From contig NZ_CP067100.1 in assembly GCF_016616235.1 (NCBI RefSeq), forward strand, positions 6,259,001 to 6,323,000: a DNA stretch of 64,000 bases. The letters are read 5' to 3'. This document shows, one piece after another, positions 43,930 to 54,705 of the stretch. Below the pieces are notes generated by a model that was given only the letters and a program-made list of their open reading frames with translations, did no database searches and was not told the DNA's origin. The position numbers and the translations under genes were made by a program. Position 1 is the stretch's first letter, and each line of letters opens with the position of its first letter. Origin of the DNA: Bradyrhizobium diazoefficiens (GTDB taxonomy: Bacteria; Pseudomonadota; Alphaproteobacteria; Rhizobiales; Xanthobacteraceae).

Positions 43930-44610
43930 ATGAGAATTCCCATGAGAAGCCTGATCGGTGCATTTGTCGGTGCGTTCTGTGTTGCGGCCCCCGCTCTGGC
44001 GGAAACCCCGGCCGCGATCGTCGAGGACGTCCAAGGTAAGGTCGACGGCATCGCGTTCATGGACTATGTGGCGCCGGGCAAGATCATCAAGCTTGGCCCC
44101 AAGGCCGGCATCACACTGAGCTACCTCAAATCCTGCCAGCGCGAGACCATCAGCGAAGGCGTCGTGCTGGTCGGCGCCGAAGAGAGCACCGTGCAGCTTG
44201 GCGAGGTCAAGCGGGAAAAAGTGCCCTGCGATACCAATGCGGCCAAGCTGTCGGAGCGCGAGGCGAACCAGAGCGCCGCAACGACTTTCCGCACGATGCG
44301 GTCGGACGCCAAGGGCACGCCGGCCAAACTGCCGACGATCTACGGCACAGCCCCGCTGGTGCAAGCCAAGAGCGGCAGCACGTTGGTGATCGAGCGCACC
44401 GACGGCAAGGAGCCCACCATCAGCATCCCGCTCAAGAACGATCTCATGATCGGCGGCAAGTTCTATGACTTTGCCAAGGCCGGGAAGACACTGACGCCCG
44501 GCGGCAGCTATCTCGCCATTCTCGGCGCCAAGCGCTACGCCTTCCAGGTCGATGCCAGCGCCACCTCGTCGCCGATGCCGATCGTCGGGCGCCTGCTGCG
44601 GCTCGAATAG
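43930..44610 (+). CDS. Secreted FecR-like protein linked to the cyclase
   Basis: 226 residues from ATG 43930, with ATG 43942 also possible. A signal peptide (SLIGAFVGAFCVAAPALA) precedes a beta-rich domain: VEDVQGKVDGIAFMDYVAPG, KIIKLGPKAGITLSYLKSC and RETISEGVVLVGAEESTVQL. This resembles the FecR-type domain (a start pattern of G.V.......G..L..G..I.LG...). A basic, Thr-rich middle and a compact C-terminal segment (GGKFYDFAKAGKTLTPGGSY) follow. The cyclase gene begins 19 bases downstream, so the two form an operon and may act together. Confidence 0.72.
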   Translation: MRIPMRSLIGAFVGAFCVAAPALAETPAAIVEDVQGKVDGIAFMDYVAPGKIIKLGPKAGITLSYLKSCQRETISEGVVLVGAEESTVQLGEVKREKVPCDTNAAKLSEREANQSAATTFRTMRSDAKGTPAKLPTIYGTAPLVQAKSGSTLVIERTDGKEPTISIPLKNDLMIGGKFYDFAKAGKTLTPGGSYLAILGAKRYAFQVDASATSSPMPIVGRLLRLE

Positions 44611-44629
44611 GCGGCCTGGCGAGAGGGCG

Positions 44630-46780
44630 ATGCGGCGGATCGGCAGGCGGGATATCGTTGCGGCGATCGCGATTGCGCTCGTTGCGGGCGCAGTCTTCAC
44701 GTCTCCCCCGCTCCAGACGCTGCAAGGCCTTTCACTGGACATCCTCACCGCCCTGCGCGGCAAGCTCATCGGTGACGGCCGCGATCCAGCAACGTCACCG
44801 GTCGTCGTCGTGGCGATCGACGGGGAGACCTACGACACCCCGCCGTTCAAGGGATCTCCGACACAGACCTGGACGCGCGAGATCGCCCGGGTGCTCGGCA
44901 GCATCACTGACGGCGGCGCCAAGGTGATCGGCTTCGACGTCGTCTTTCAAAGTTCGATCGAGCAGTCGGAGATTCCCTTCGGCGATACGTCCTTCGGCAG
45001 CCGCATAAGAGGATTTGACCGTGACTACCTCATCGTGCTGCGACGACTTTCCGACGGCGGCAAGCTGATTCTCGGCGAGATCCTGAGCAACGACCATCCG
45101 GAAAGGCCCGACCACGCGCAGCAGCTGGCGGTGAAAAGCAACATCCGCGCGCTCAACGTCCATACCGACACCGACGACGTGATCCGGCGGATGCCGTTGA
45201 GCTTTCCTATAGACGGCCAGCCGGTGCCCACAATGGCAGTCGAACTCGCCGCGCGTGCGCTTGGTACGAAAGCTGAGACCGGAACGTCCGGTGTGACGAC
45301 GCTGGCCGGCTACACGATCCCGAGCGCAGTGCCCAACACAGTGACGCTCAACTTCCGTGGTACGGGCCGCGACGTCCCGACCTATTCCTTCGCCGACCTG
45401 CACGCCTGCCTTGAGAAGGGCGACCGGGACTTCTTCCGTCGCGCTTTCGACGGCAAGATCGTGCTGCTCGGCACCGCGCTGAATTTCGAGGACCGCAAGC
45501 TGACATCGATGCGCCTCGCGGGCGGATACGACGGAGCGCCGGGTGCGCGGTGCGCCCTGCCCGCTCCGGCAAGCATCGCACAAACGGCGCGTAGTGACGT
45601 CGCCGGCGTGTTCGTGCACGCCGCAATGGTCCGCAACCTGATCGAGCACGATGCCGTGACCGAGCTCGGCTTTCCTATGCGGACCATTCTCACGATCCTG
45701 TTTGCGGGGACCATCGCTTGCGCTGCCTGCCTGCTGGCACCGAGCGGCGCGCTGATGGCGTGGTTCGGCCTCACCGCCATTTACGCCGCCATGGCCGTCG
45801 CAGCCTTCGTTCACGCCCTGGCACTGCCGCTGACCGAGCCCGCGCTTGCGGGCCTCGCCGCGCTCGCGATGATGATCGGCTACCGCTTCGTACTGGCCGA
45901 TCGCGACGAACGTTTCTTGCGCAAGAGCTTTGCGTTCTATCTCGCCCCCGAAATCATCGAGACCATGGTCGCCTCCGGCAAGATGCCCGAGCTCGGCGGC
46001 GAGATGCGCAACGTCACCATGTTCTTCTCCGACCTCAGCGGCTTCTCCTCCATCGCCGAAAAGATGACGCCGGGCGAGCTGGTGCGGCTGATGAACGAAT
46101 ATCTCTCCGCCATGACCGACATCATCGAGAGCCATGGCGGCTATGTCGACAAATACATCGGCGATTCCATCGTCGCCATGTTCGGCGCTCCGGCGGACGA
46201 TCCCGCCCATGCGCGCAACGCCGTCCGCGCCGCGCTGAAGTGCCACGAGAAACTGGCAGAGCTCAACGCTCACAATCCCGCCTTCGCCGGTCATGGACTG
46301 TCGCACCGCATCGGCCTCAACAGCGGCGAAGCCGTGGTCGGCAACATCGGCTCCCGCCGCCGCTTCAACTACACGGTGATGAGCGACACGGTGAACGTCG
46401 CCTCGCGCCTCGAGGGCGCCAACAAATATTACGGCACCGCGATCATGGCGTCGGAGGCAACGGTTGCGCAAACCGGCGACAACTTTGCCTGGCGCGAGCT
46501 GGATGCGATCAGGGTGTTGGGGCGCTACGAGGCCATTAAGGTGTTCGAGCCGCTGGCGGAGAAAGGCGCGGAGAGCGCCGAGCAGACGAAGGTGGCCGCC
46601 GGATATGCGGAGGGGCTGGCCTGTTGGCGCGCAAGGGAATTTGCGAAGGCGGCGGATGCGTTCGAGAGCATGGCGAAGATCGATGCCGCGTCGGCGCTGT
46701 TCGCCAAACGCGCGGAAGTCCTCTCCGCCAATCCAGCGCCGCAGGAGTGGACGCCGGTCAATACGCTGGAAGGGAAGTAG
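44630..46780 (+). CDS. CHASE2 adenylate/guanylate cyclase
   Basis: 716 residues from ATG 44630, preceded by GAGAGGG; the frame also opens upstream inside the FecR-like gene. The periplasmic CHASE2 domain (about 30-330) has VVVVAIDGETYD, GGAKVIGFDVVF and FFRRAFDGKIVLLGTA. Three membrane helices follow. The class III cyclase domain has VTMFFSDLSGFSSIAEKMTP, YVDKYIGDSIVAMFGAP, HRIGLNSGEAVVGNIGS and DTVNVASRLEGANKYYG, so the metal Asp pair and transition-state Asn/Arg are kept. The enzyme makes cAMP or cGMP in response to an unknown periplasmic cue. Confidence 0.93.
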   Translation: MRRIGRRDIVAAIAIALVAGAVFTSPPLQTLQGLSLDILTALRGKLIGDGRDPATSPVVVVAIDGETYDTPPFKGSPTQTWTREIARVLGSITDGGAKVIGFDVVFQSSIEQSEIPFGDTSFGSRIRGFDRDYLIVLRRLSDGGKLILGEILSNDHPERPDHAQQLAVKSNIRALNVHTDTDDVIRRMPLSFPIDGQPVPTMAVELAARALGTKAETGTSGVTTLAGYTIPSAVPNTVTLNFRGTGRDVPTYSFADLHACLEKGDRDFFRRAFDGKIVLLGTALNFEDRKLTSMRLAGGYDGAPGARCALPAPASIAQTARSDVAGVFVHAAMVRNLIEHDAVTELGFPMRTILTILFAGTIACAACLLAPSGALMAWFGLTAIYAAMAVAAFVHALALPLTEPALAGLAALAMMIGYRFVLADRDERFLRKSFAFYLAPEIIETMVASGKMPELGGEMRNVTMFFSDLSGFSSIAEKMTPGELVRLMNEYLSAMTDIIESHGGYVDKYIGDSIVAMFGAPADDPAHARNAVRAALKCHEKLAELNAHNPAFAGHGLSHRIGLNSGEAVVGNIGSRRRFNYTVMSDTVNVASRLEGANKYYGTAIMASEATVAQTGDNFAWRELDAIRVLGRYEAIKVFEPLAEKGAESAEQTKVAAGYAEGLACWRAREFAKAADAFESMAKIDAASALFAKRAEVLSANPAPQEWTPVNTLEGK

Positions 46781-46790
46781 TGGTCTCTCT

Positions 46791-46934
46791 CACCCTTCCC
46801 TGGAGGGGAGGGTCGCAGCGCATGGAGCGCAGCGGGGTGGCGTGATCTCTCCACGCAAGCGGTGCCCGTGTTGAGAGATCACCCTACCCCGCTCGCGCTG
46901 CGCGCGATCGACGCTCCCCCTCCAGGGGAGGGTG
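46791..46934. repeat. Large intergenic palindrome (about 144 bp)
   Basis: CACCCTTCCCTGGA (46791-46804) is complementary to TCCAGGGGAGGGTG (46921-46934) with one mismatch. The inner GTGATCTCTC (46842-46851) pairs perfectly with GAGAGATCAC (46873-46882), and most bases between also pair. The element lies between the convergent cyclase and pobA genes. Its style matches Bradyrhizobium dispersed repeats. Confidence 0.75.
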
Positions 46935-46947
46935 AAGACAAGCCGCG

Positions 46948-48186
<1,239 letters not shown>

Positions 48187-48206
48187 TTATCTTGTACTAT
48201 TCGAAC

Positions 48207-49076
48207 ATGAGAACCACAGTCCCCGCCCCGGCAATCCGGGTCTACAATTTGTTCGGCGAGTCCGGCGATCTGCCCGACGTCGTGCATTGCGAGACCATCG
48301 CGTCGCGCTCGGTGTTGCACGATTGGACGCTCGCCGTGCACCGCCATGCCCGGCTGCACCAGGTGCTGCTGATCGAGCGCGGCGGCGGTGAGGCGACGCT
48401 CGACGGGCGCGTGGTGCCGCTCAAGCCGATGCAGATCGTCAACGTGCCGGTCGGCCATGTCCACGGCTTCCGCTTCTTGCCCGATACGCAAGGCTGGGTG
48501 CTGACCATCGCCGCGGAGATTCTGGACGAGGCGCTGCTCGCCGCCGAAGGCCTGCGCGGCGCGCTGTCGCAATCGGCCGTGGTCCGGGGCTCGCCGCAGA
48601 TCCGCGCCACCATGAAGCAGATTTTCGCCGAGCACGCCGCGCGCGATTTCGGCCGCGCCCATGTGCTGCGGGCTCTGTCATCAGCCATGATCGGCCTGGT
48701 GGCACGCGCGCTCACCGGCGAGAGCGGCGGCGCAGGCGCCGCGGAGAGCGGACTGTTCCGCCGCTTCGAGGCGATGCTGGAGCAGCATCATCTGGAGCGC
48801 TGGAGCGTTGCGGACTATGCCCGCGCGCTGTCGATTACGCCAACCCATCTCAACCGGATCACGCGGGCGGCGACCGGCGACACCGCCTCGCACCTGATCC
48901 TGAACCGCCTGATCCGCGAGGCGCGGCGCAATCTCGTCTACACCAACCTGCCGGTCTCGACGATCGCCTATGCCCTCGGCTTCGAGGACCCTGCTTATTT
49001 CAGCCGGGTCTATGCCGCGGCCACGGGGCTGTCGCCGCGCGCCTTTCGCGCGCAGCTGCATGGCGGAGAAAGCTGA
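48207..49076 (+). CDS. pobR: AraC-family regulator, PobR-like
   Basis: 289 residues from ATG 48207. The N-terminal cupin-like sensor has LAVHRHARLHQVLLIERGGG and MQIVNVPVGHVHGFRF. The C-terminal two-helix-turn-helix domain has WSVADYARALSITPTHLNRI, TRAATGDTASHLILNRLI and a typical last segment, IAYALGFEDPAYFSRVYAAA. Its placement 86 bases from divergent pobA suggests it activates pobA when 4-hydroxybenzoate is present. The gene symbol follows context, not proof. Confidence 0.88.
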   Translation: MRTTVPAPAIRVYNLFGESGDLPDVVHCETIASRSVLHDWTLAVHRHARLHQVLLIERGGGEATLDGRVVPLKPMQIVNVPVGHVHGFRFLPDTQGWVLTIAAEILDEALLAAEGLRGALSQSAVVRGSPQIRATMKQIFAEHAARDFGRAHVLRALSSAMIGLVARALTGESGGAGAAESGLFRRFEAMLEQHHLERWSVADYARALSITPTHLNRITRAATGDTASHLILNRLIREARRNLVYTNLPVSTIAYALGFEDPAYFSRVYAAATGLSPRAFRAQLHGGES

Positions 49077-49092
49077 GCAGGGCTCGGCAACG

Positions 49093-49473
49093 CTATTGGT
49101 GCACCCTCTCCTGCTTCGGCTCCATCTCGGGATGTCTCTTCTCGTAATGCAGGAAAAGATCGAGCAGCGCCAGAAGCACGATGACAGCGCCGAAGCCGAT
49201 GCTGAGATGCATCGCCCGCGTGTTGGGGAATCCAAGCAGCCAGGGCGAGGCGATGAGCCAGACGCCCATCAGGACGTTGATCCACTCCTCCCAGTCGCGA
49301 TAGGCGATGATCGCCGCCAGCGAAAGGATGCCGATGATCGCGCTCGTTACCCAGAGATCGATCCTGCCCTGGCTGTTGGTCAGCTTGAACAGCCATGGCG
49401 ATATGAAGAGTACGGAAGCAAGAAACAGATTGTAGACGTCAGGAACGGTTTCGCGCTCTTGCAGCCTGCTCAT
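49093..49473 (-). CDS. SPW-repeat membrane protein
   Basis: 126 residues from ATG 49473, preceded by GGGAGAGG. Four hydrophobic helices contain two SPW motifs (LFISPWLFKLTNSQGRIDLW and LIASPWLLGFPNT), each followed by an IG.......A...DLW-like step. SPW proteins are small membrane proteins of unknown role. It converges on the AraC gene, 16 bases from its stop. Confidence 0.87.
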   Translation of the reverse strand: MSRLQERETVPDVYNLFLASVLFISPWLFKLTNSQGRIDLWVTSAIIGILSLAAIIAYRDWEEWINVLMGVWLIASPWLLGFPNTRAMHLSIGFGAVIVLLALLDLFLHYEKRHPEMEPKQERVHQ

Positions 49474-50011
49474 GACACACCTCTCCCAAGAGGACGTGCC
49501 GAGGCAAATGTTGAGCAACAATTTTGTTCCAGACGGACAGGAGCCTTCTGCATAGACTTTGGTCTCGCTCAGGCACTGAAGCGGCGGCGATAGTCCTGAG
49601 GCGCGGTGGCGAGTACACGCAAGAGGCAGCGGCTCTTGGCCTACCCGAAGCCGCAATGCTGGATGTCCTCTTCATCGGCAGGCGTCTTCGACAGCATCCG
49701 CCGCGCGCCGCGACTGCATCTGTCGCCAGCGCAGCCACTTACTTTCGTATATGGCGTCCCATCCTTTGGATAGAGGCTGTTTACCTCCGTACAGTTGAGC
49801 CTGGACTGCGCGCGCCTTAGCGTGGGTACATTCGGCGCCTTGGCGCTGGTGGCGTGGATCCTCCCTAACCTTGGCGCAAGACGGCCACCCCTGTCCGGTC
49901 GCCTGCGCCGCCTTTTTCGGCAAGCCATCGGCGCGTTCAATGTCTTTCGGCCGACACACCGCTATTTCGGCTGGACCATCCGGCTTCCGTGCGGAACTGG
50001 GGTTTGTGCAT
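49474..50011. other. Gene-poor stretch between SPW and NYN genes
   Basis: About 540 bases in which I see no convincing gene on either strand. The open frames present overlap each other and lack protein character. The NYN gene promoter should be in the right part. Confidence 0.4.
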
Positions 50012-50617
50012 ATGTCTTCAATTGAGAAGATCGCACTCTTTATCGATGGCTCCAATCTCCATGCCACCTCCAAGGCGCTCGGCTTCGACATCGATTACAG
50101 ACGTCTCCTCGGCGAATTCCAGAGCCGAGGCACACTGTTGCGGGCCTTTTACTACACGACCGTCATCGAGGATCAGGAGTATTCGTCAATCCGCCCGTTG
50201 ATCGACTGGCTCGACTACAACGGATACACTGTCGTCACCAAGCTCACCAAGGAGTTCGTCGACGCCACCACCGGCCGCCGCAAGGTGAAGGGCCGCATGG
50301 ATGTCGACCTCGCCGTAAGTGCGATGGAGCTTGCCGAGCACGTCAATCAGATCGTGTTGTTCTCCGGCGATGGAGACTTTCGTTCGCTGGTGGAGACCCT
50401 GCAACGCCGCGGTGTCCGCGTGACGGTCGTCTCCACACTCTCCACCCAGCCGCCCATGGTCGCCGACGACCTGCGCCGACAGGCAGACGTCTTCATTGAT
50501 TTGGCGGAGCTAAAGCCGAAAGTGGGACGAGATCCAGCCGACCGGCCGCGCGAGCTGCGACAGTCGCCGCAATTCCTCACGCGCGGAACGATCCATCGCG
50601 GCGACCGGGTGGAGTGA
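50012..50617 (+). CDS. NYN-domain (LabA/DUF88-type) putative RNase
   Basis: 201 residues from ATG 50012; the frame is open much further upstream. The NYN/PIN-like fold shows IALFIDGSNLHATSKAL (first acidic residue), KGRMDVDLAVSAMELA (second) and QIVLFSGDGDFRSLVETLQR (third), a typical metal-binding acidic triad. LabA proteins are ribonuclease-like or bind nucleic acid; none has a settled role in rhizobia. It is convergent with pcaG. Confidence 0.88.
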   Translation: MSSIEKIALFIDGSNLHATSKALGFDIDYRRLLGEFQSRGTLLRAFYYTTVIEDQEYSSIRPLIDWLDYNGYTVVTKLTKEFVDATTGRRKVKGRMDVDLAVSAMELAEHVNQIVLFSGDGDFRSLVETLQRRGVRVTVVSTLSTQPPMVADDLRRQADVFIDLAELKPKVGRDPADRPRELRQSPQFLTRGTIHRGDRVE

Positions 50618-50642
50618 TGCTGCGGGACGATCCGCCGGATTC

Positions 50643-51269
50643 TCAGACGTCGAAGAACACCGTCTCGTCCGACCCCTGCAAATTGATCGTGAAGGAGTAC
50701 ACGACCTTGCCGGCGCGCTCGCTGCGCGTCGCAATCAGTGTCTTGCGGCGCAGCGGCGGCTCCACCAGATTGAGCACGGGATCGGCGGCGTTCGCGGCCT
50801 CTTCATCCGAGAAATAAAGCCGGGTGTTGAGGCCGATATTGATGCCGCGTGCGACGATCCAGATATTGACGTGCGGCGCGCATTTGCGCCCCGTCTTGTC
50901 GACAATCGCGCCGGGCTTGATGGTCTCGAAGGTGACGAGGCCGCTGTCGAAATCCGAGCCGGCGCGGCCCCAGCCGCGAAACTCCTCGTCCACCGCGCCG
51001 GCCAAGCGGTCGGCCGGATGGCTGTAGCGGCCGGCCGCATTGGCCTGCCAGATCTCCAGCAGCACGTCGCGCAGCGGCGTGCCGCTGCCGTCGAGCACCT
51101 TGCCTTCCAGCGTGATGCGCTCGCCTTGCGTGTTCGGCGTTACCAGCACGTTGGAAAAATTCTTCTCGAAAATATCGAACCCCGCCATCGCGGGGATCAG
51201 GCCGATATGGACGTAGGGACCTGCGGTCTGCGAGGCGGTTTCCTTGAGATAGTTGAGCGGCTGCGGCAT
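50643..51269 (-). CDS. pcaG: PcaG, protocatechuate 3,4-dioxygenase alpha subunit
   Basis: 208 residues. The ring-cleaving dioxygenase fold is recognised from TAGPYVHIGL, LEGKVLDGSGTPLRDVLLEI, WQANAAGRYSHPAD and IKPGAIVDKTGRKCAPHVNI. The alpha subunit lacks the iron ligands, as expected. It is translated together with pcaH, whose stop lies 5 bases upstream. The complex cleaves protocatechuate to beta-carboxymuconate. Confidence 0.96.
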   Translation of the reverse strand: MPQPLNYLKETASQTAGPYVHIGLIPAMAGFDIFEKNFSNVLVTPNTQGERITLEGKVLDGSGTPLRDVLLEIWQANAAGRYSHPADRLAGAVDEEFRGWGRAGSDFDSGLVTFETIKPGAIVDKTGRKCAPHVNIWIVARGINIGLNTRLYFSDEEAANAADPVLNLVEPPLRRKTLIATRSERAGKVVYSFTINLQGSDETVFFDV

Positions 51270-51274
51270 GGGCT

Positions 51275-52099
<825 letters not shown>

Positions 52100-52119
52100 T
52101 TATCGGGAGATCATGGGAT

Positions 52120-52144
52120 GATCTATTCTCAAGATAAATAGATC
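52120..52144. promoter_or_regulatory. Likely LysR-type operator between pcaH and the LysR gene
   Basis: GATCTATT (52120-52127) is repeated inverted as AATAGATC (52137-52144). Inside it ATC (52121) and GAT (52133) stand nine bases apart, the ATC-N9-GAT spacing known for NodD-type boxes. A second 10-base palindrome, GATTATAATC (52145-52154), abuts it. The site lies in the 103-base divergent gap, where a LysR regulator would act. Confidence 0.6.
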
Positions 52145-52160
52145 GATTATAATCAATTCC

Positions 52161-53081
52161 ATGAAGGAAATCGATCATTTGGCCCTCGACGGCCATGCCC
52201 TCGAACTATTTCTGGCCGTGCTGGAGGAAGGCTCGGTCACCGCGGCGGCAAGGCGGCTCGGCTTGACGCAATCGGCCGTCAGTCACGGCCTGAACAAGCT
52301 GCGGCGGATCGCGGGCGATCCGCTGTTCGCCAAATCGGGCCGCGGCATCGTCGCCACAGCGCACGCCCGGGCCCTGGCCGCGAAGGCGCGCGCGCTGATC
52401 GACGAGATGCGCAGCTTTGCCGGTGGCGTCAGCTTCGAGCCCGTGCGCGCGCAGCTGTCGCTGACGATCGCCGCGAACGATCTCCAGCGCGACCTGCTGC
52501 TGCCGCGGTTTTTCGATCATGTCGCCGCACAAGTGAAGAGCCTAAACCTGCGCGTCATCCCGTCGCAATCGCCCTCGCCGGCGATGCTGCGCGAGAACCG
52601 CTGCGACCTCCTGATCACGCCGCTGCCGCCATCCGGCGTCGACATCGTGCAGAAGCGCCTGCTCAGCGATCGCTATGTCTGCTATTTCGATCCCAGAGCG
52701 CGTGCAGCTCCTTCGGGCCGCGACGCATATCTCGCGGCGCGCCACATCACCGTGGTCTATACCGACAACGAGCGGCTCGACTTCGACCGCCGGCTGGCGG
52801 CAAGCGGATTCCACCGTGACATCGCGATCTCGGTACCAAGCTTCTCCGGCGTGCCGTCCTTCCTGCGCGGCTCGCAAATGCTGGCGAGCATGCCGAGCCT
52901 GCTCGCCTCCGGCGTGATGCGCGGCTTCGCGCAGACGCGAATACCGCTGGCCTCGCGCACGCGCACGCTGGCCGAGCTGCCGATGTTCATGGTCTGGCAT
53001 CAGCGCTATCAGAAAGACCCGGCCCATCGCTGGATCCGGGGCGAGTTCGAGACCGTTGCTGCGACGGTCGCGAAGGCCTGA
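52161..53081 (+). CDS. LysR-family regulator divergent from pcaHG
   Basis: 306 residues from ATG 52161. The N-terminal winged HTH has LELFLAVLEEGSVTAAARRL and LTQSAVSHGLNKLRRIAGDP. The effector domain ends with MVWHQRYQKDPAHRWIR, the wording of the NahR/DntR/NodD branch, not of PcaQ. It probably controls pcaHG in response to an aromatic compound, but the inducer is not shown by the sequence. Confidence 0.9.
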   Translation: MKEIDHLALDGHALELFLAVLEEGSVTAAARRLGLTQSAVSHGLNKLRRIAGDPLFAKSGRGIVATAHARALAAKARALIDEMRSFAGGVSFEPVRAQLSLTIAANDLQRDLLLPRFFDHVAAQVKSLNLRVIPSQSPSPAMLRENRCDLLITPLPPSGVDIVQKRLLSDRYVCYFDPRARAAPSGRDAYLAARHITVVYTDNERLDFDRRLAASGFHRDIAISVPSFSGVPSFLRGSQMLASMPSLLASGVMRGFAQTRIPLASRTRTLAELPMFMVWHQRYQKDPAHRWIRGEFETVAATVAKA

Positions 53082-53162
53082 CGTCAAGACCCCGCCTTTC
53101 GGAAGACCGGCCCTCGCCAAACCCACTGGTTGCGGAAAGGGAGCCACGCTAGAATTCTTCCC

Positions 53163-54467
53163 ATGACAGTGACCGACATTGCGAGCCGAACCTACAATCA
53201 CAGCTGGCGGCTGGATCCTATCATCCGCAGCCTGTTGGATACCGACTTTTACAAGCTATTGATGTTGCAGATGATTCGGGAGGACTACCCGGATCAGAAA
53301 GTGACCTTCTCGGTCATCAACCGCTCGCGCCATGTACGGCTCGCAGAGATCATCGACGAGGGCGAGCTGCGTGCCCAGCTCGACCACGCCCGCACCATCC
53401 GCTTCACCAAGAAGGAGCTGATCTGGCTGGCCGGCAACACCTTCTACGGCAAGACGCATATGTTCTCGGCGGATTTCATCCGCTGGCTGGCCGAATTCCG
53501 CCTACCCGAATACGAGCTGCGCAAGGTCGAAGGCCAGTACGAATTGCATTTCCATGGTCCCTGGACCCACACCACGATGTGGGAGATTCCGGCGCTCGCC
53601 ATCCTCAACGAGCTGCGCTCGCGTGCGGCGATGAAGGGCCGCGGCCGCTTCGAACTCGACGTGCTCTATGCCCGCGCGAAGGCCAAGCTGTGGACCAAGG
53701 TGGAGCGGCTGCGCGAGCTGGAGAATCTGCGGCTGTCGGATTTTGGCACCCGACGCCGCCACGGCTTCCTCTGGCAGCGCTGGTGCGTCGAGGCAGTGAA
53801 GGAGGGCCTGGGCTCGTCCTTCATCGGCACCTCCAACGTGCTGCTCGCGATGGACAACGATCTCGAAGCCATCGGCACCAACGCCCATGAGCTGCCGATG
53901 GTCGCAGCCGCCCTCGCCAGGGACGACGAGGAGTTGCGCTGGGCGCCCTATCGCATCCTCGACCAGTGGCGCCAGACCTATGGCGGCAATCTCCTGATCG
54001 CGCTGCCCGACGCCTTCGGCACCAAGGCCTTCCTGCGCGATGCGCCGGAATGGGTTGCCGACTGGACCGGCTTCCGCCCCGACAGCGCGCCGCCGATCCA
54101 GGCCGGCGAGGAGATCGTCGCCTGGTGGCAGAAGAAGGGCCGCAATCCCAAGGACAAGCTGCTCGTCTTCTCCGACGCGATGGATGTCGGCTCGATGGAA
54201 GAGACTTATCACCACTTCTCTGGCCGCGTCCGGCTCTCGTTCGGCTGGGGCACCAATCTCACCAATGATTTCGTCGGCTGCACGCCGGACGGCTCGTTCA
54301 ACCTCGATCCGATCTCGCTGGTCTGCAAGGTGACGTCGGTCGACGGCCGTCCGGCCGTCAAGCTCTCCGACAATCCGGAGAAGGCGACCGGCATGCCCTC
54401 CGAGATCGAGCGTTATTTGCGCGTGTTCGGCGACGCCGGCCGCGTGCGCAAGCCGGTGCTGGTCTAG
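53163..54467 (+). CDS. pncB: PncB, nicotinate phosphoribosyltransferase
   Basis: 434 residues from ATG 53163. Diagnostic segments include [75 protein letters not shown] and [20 protein letters not shown]. It makes nicotinate mononucleotide from nicotinate and PRPP with ATP, the salvage entry to NAD. It appears monocistronic. The length and motif order match the long, PncB-type enzymes of proteobacteria. Confidence 0.97.
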   Translation: MTVTDIASRTYNHSWRLDPIIRSLLDTDFYKLLMLQMIREDYPDQKVTFSVINRSRHVRLAEIIDEGELRAQLDHARTIRFTKKELIWLAGNTFYGKTHMFSADFIRWLAEFRLPEYELRKVEGQYELHFHGPWTHTTMWEIPALAILNELRSRAAMKGRGRFELDVLYARAKAKLWTKVERLRELENLRLSDFGTRRRHGFLWQRWCVEAVKEGLGSSFIGTSNVLLAMDNDLEAIGTNAHELPMVAAALARDDEELRWAPYRILDQWRQTYGGNLLIALPDAFGTKAFLRDAPEWVADWTGFRPDSAPPIQAGEEIVAWWQKKGRNPKDKLLVFSDAMDVGSMEETYHHFSGRVRLSFGWGTNLTNDFVGCTPDGSFNLDPISLVCKVTSVDGRPAVKLSDNPEKATGMPSEIERYLRVFGDAGRVRKPVLV

Positions 54468-54705
54468 AATTCTCACGGTCGGGTAAATCGCACGCTGCGA
54501 ATGCGAGGCATTGGTTCGCCGACGCCGCGCCAGTTCCGGTCTTCGGGCATTTGAAGCGATCTGCAGGCAGCCACTTCACAGCGCCTTCACCCTGCGACGC
54601 GGTCCCCCTCCCCTTCGAGGTGGAGCAAGGCAACCATTTGCTCTACTTGACGTTGCACGCGCAACGCCCCACCGGGGGGTCGTTGATCGATTTGGGGAAC
54701 GCAGG

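Noticed and set aside
44795..46471. 558-codon leftward frame
   Set aside because: Antisense to the CHASE2 cyclase; no domain in translation.
46791..46934. CRISPR-like or IS-like element
   Set aside because: There is one palindrome, with no repeat-spacer series and no transposase frame.
49474..50011. RNA gene in the gene-poor gap
   Set aside because: I could not find a tRNA cloverleaf or any known RNA motif by eye.
49672..50091. 139-codon leftward frame between SPW and NYN genes
   Set aside because: It overlaps the NYN start, has no ribosome-binding site and no protein-like pattern.
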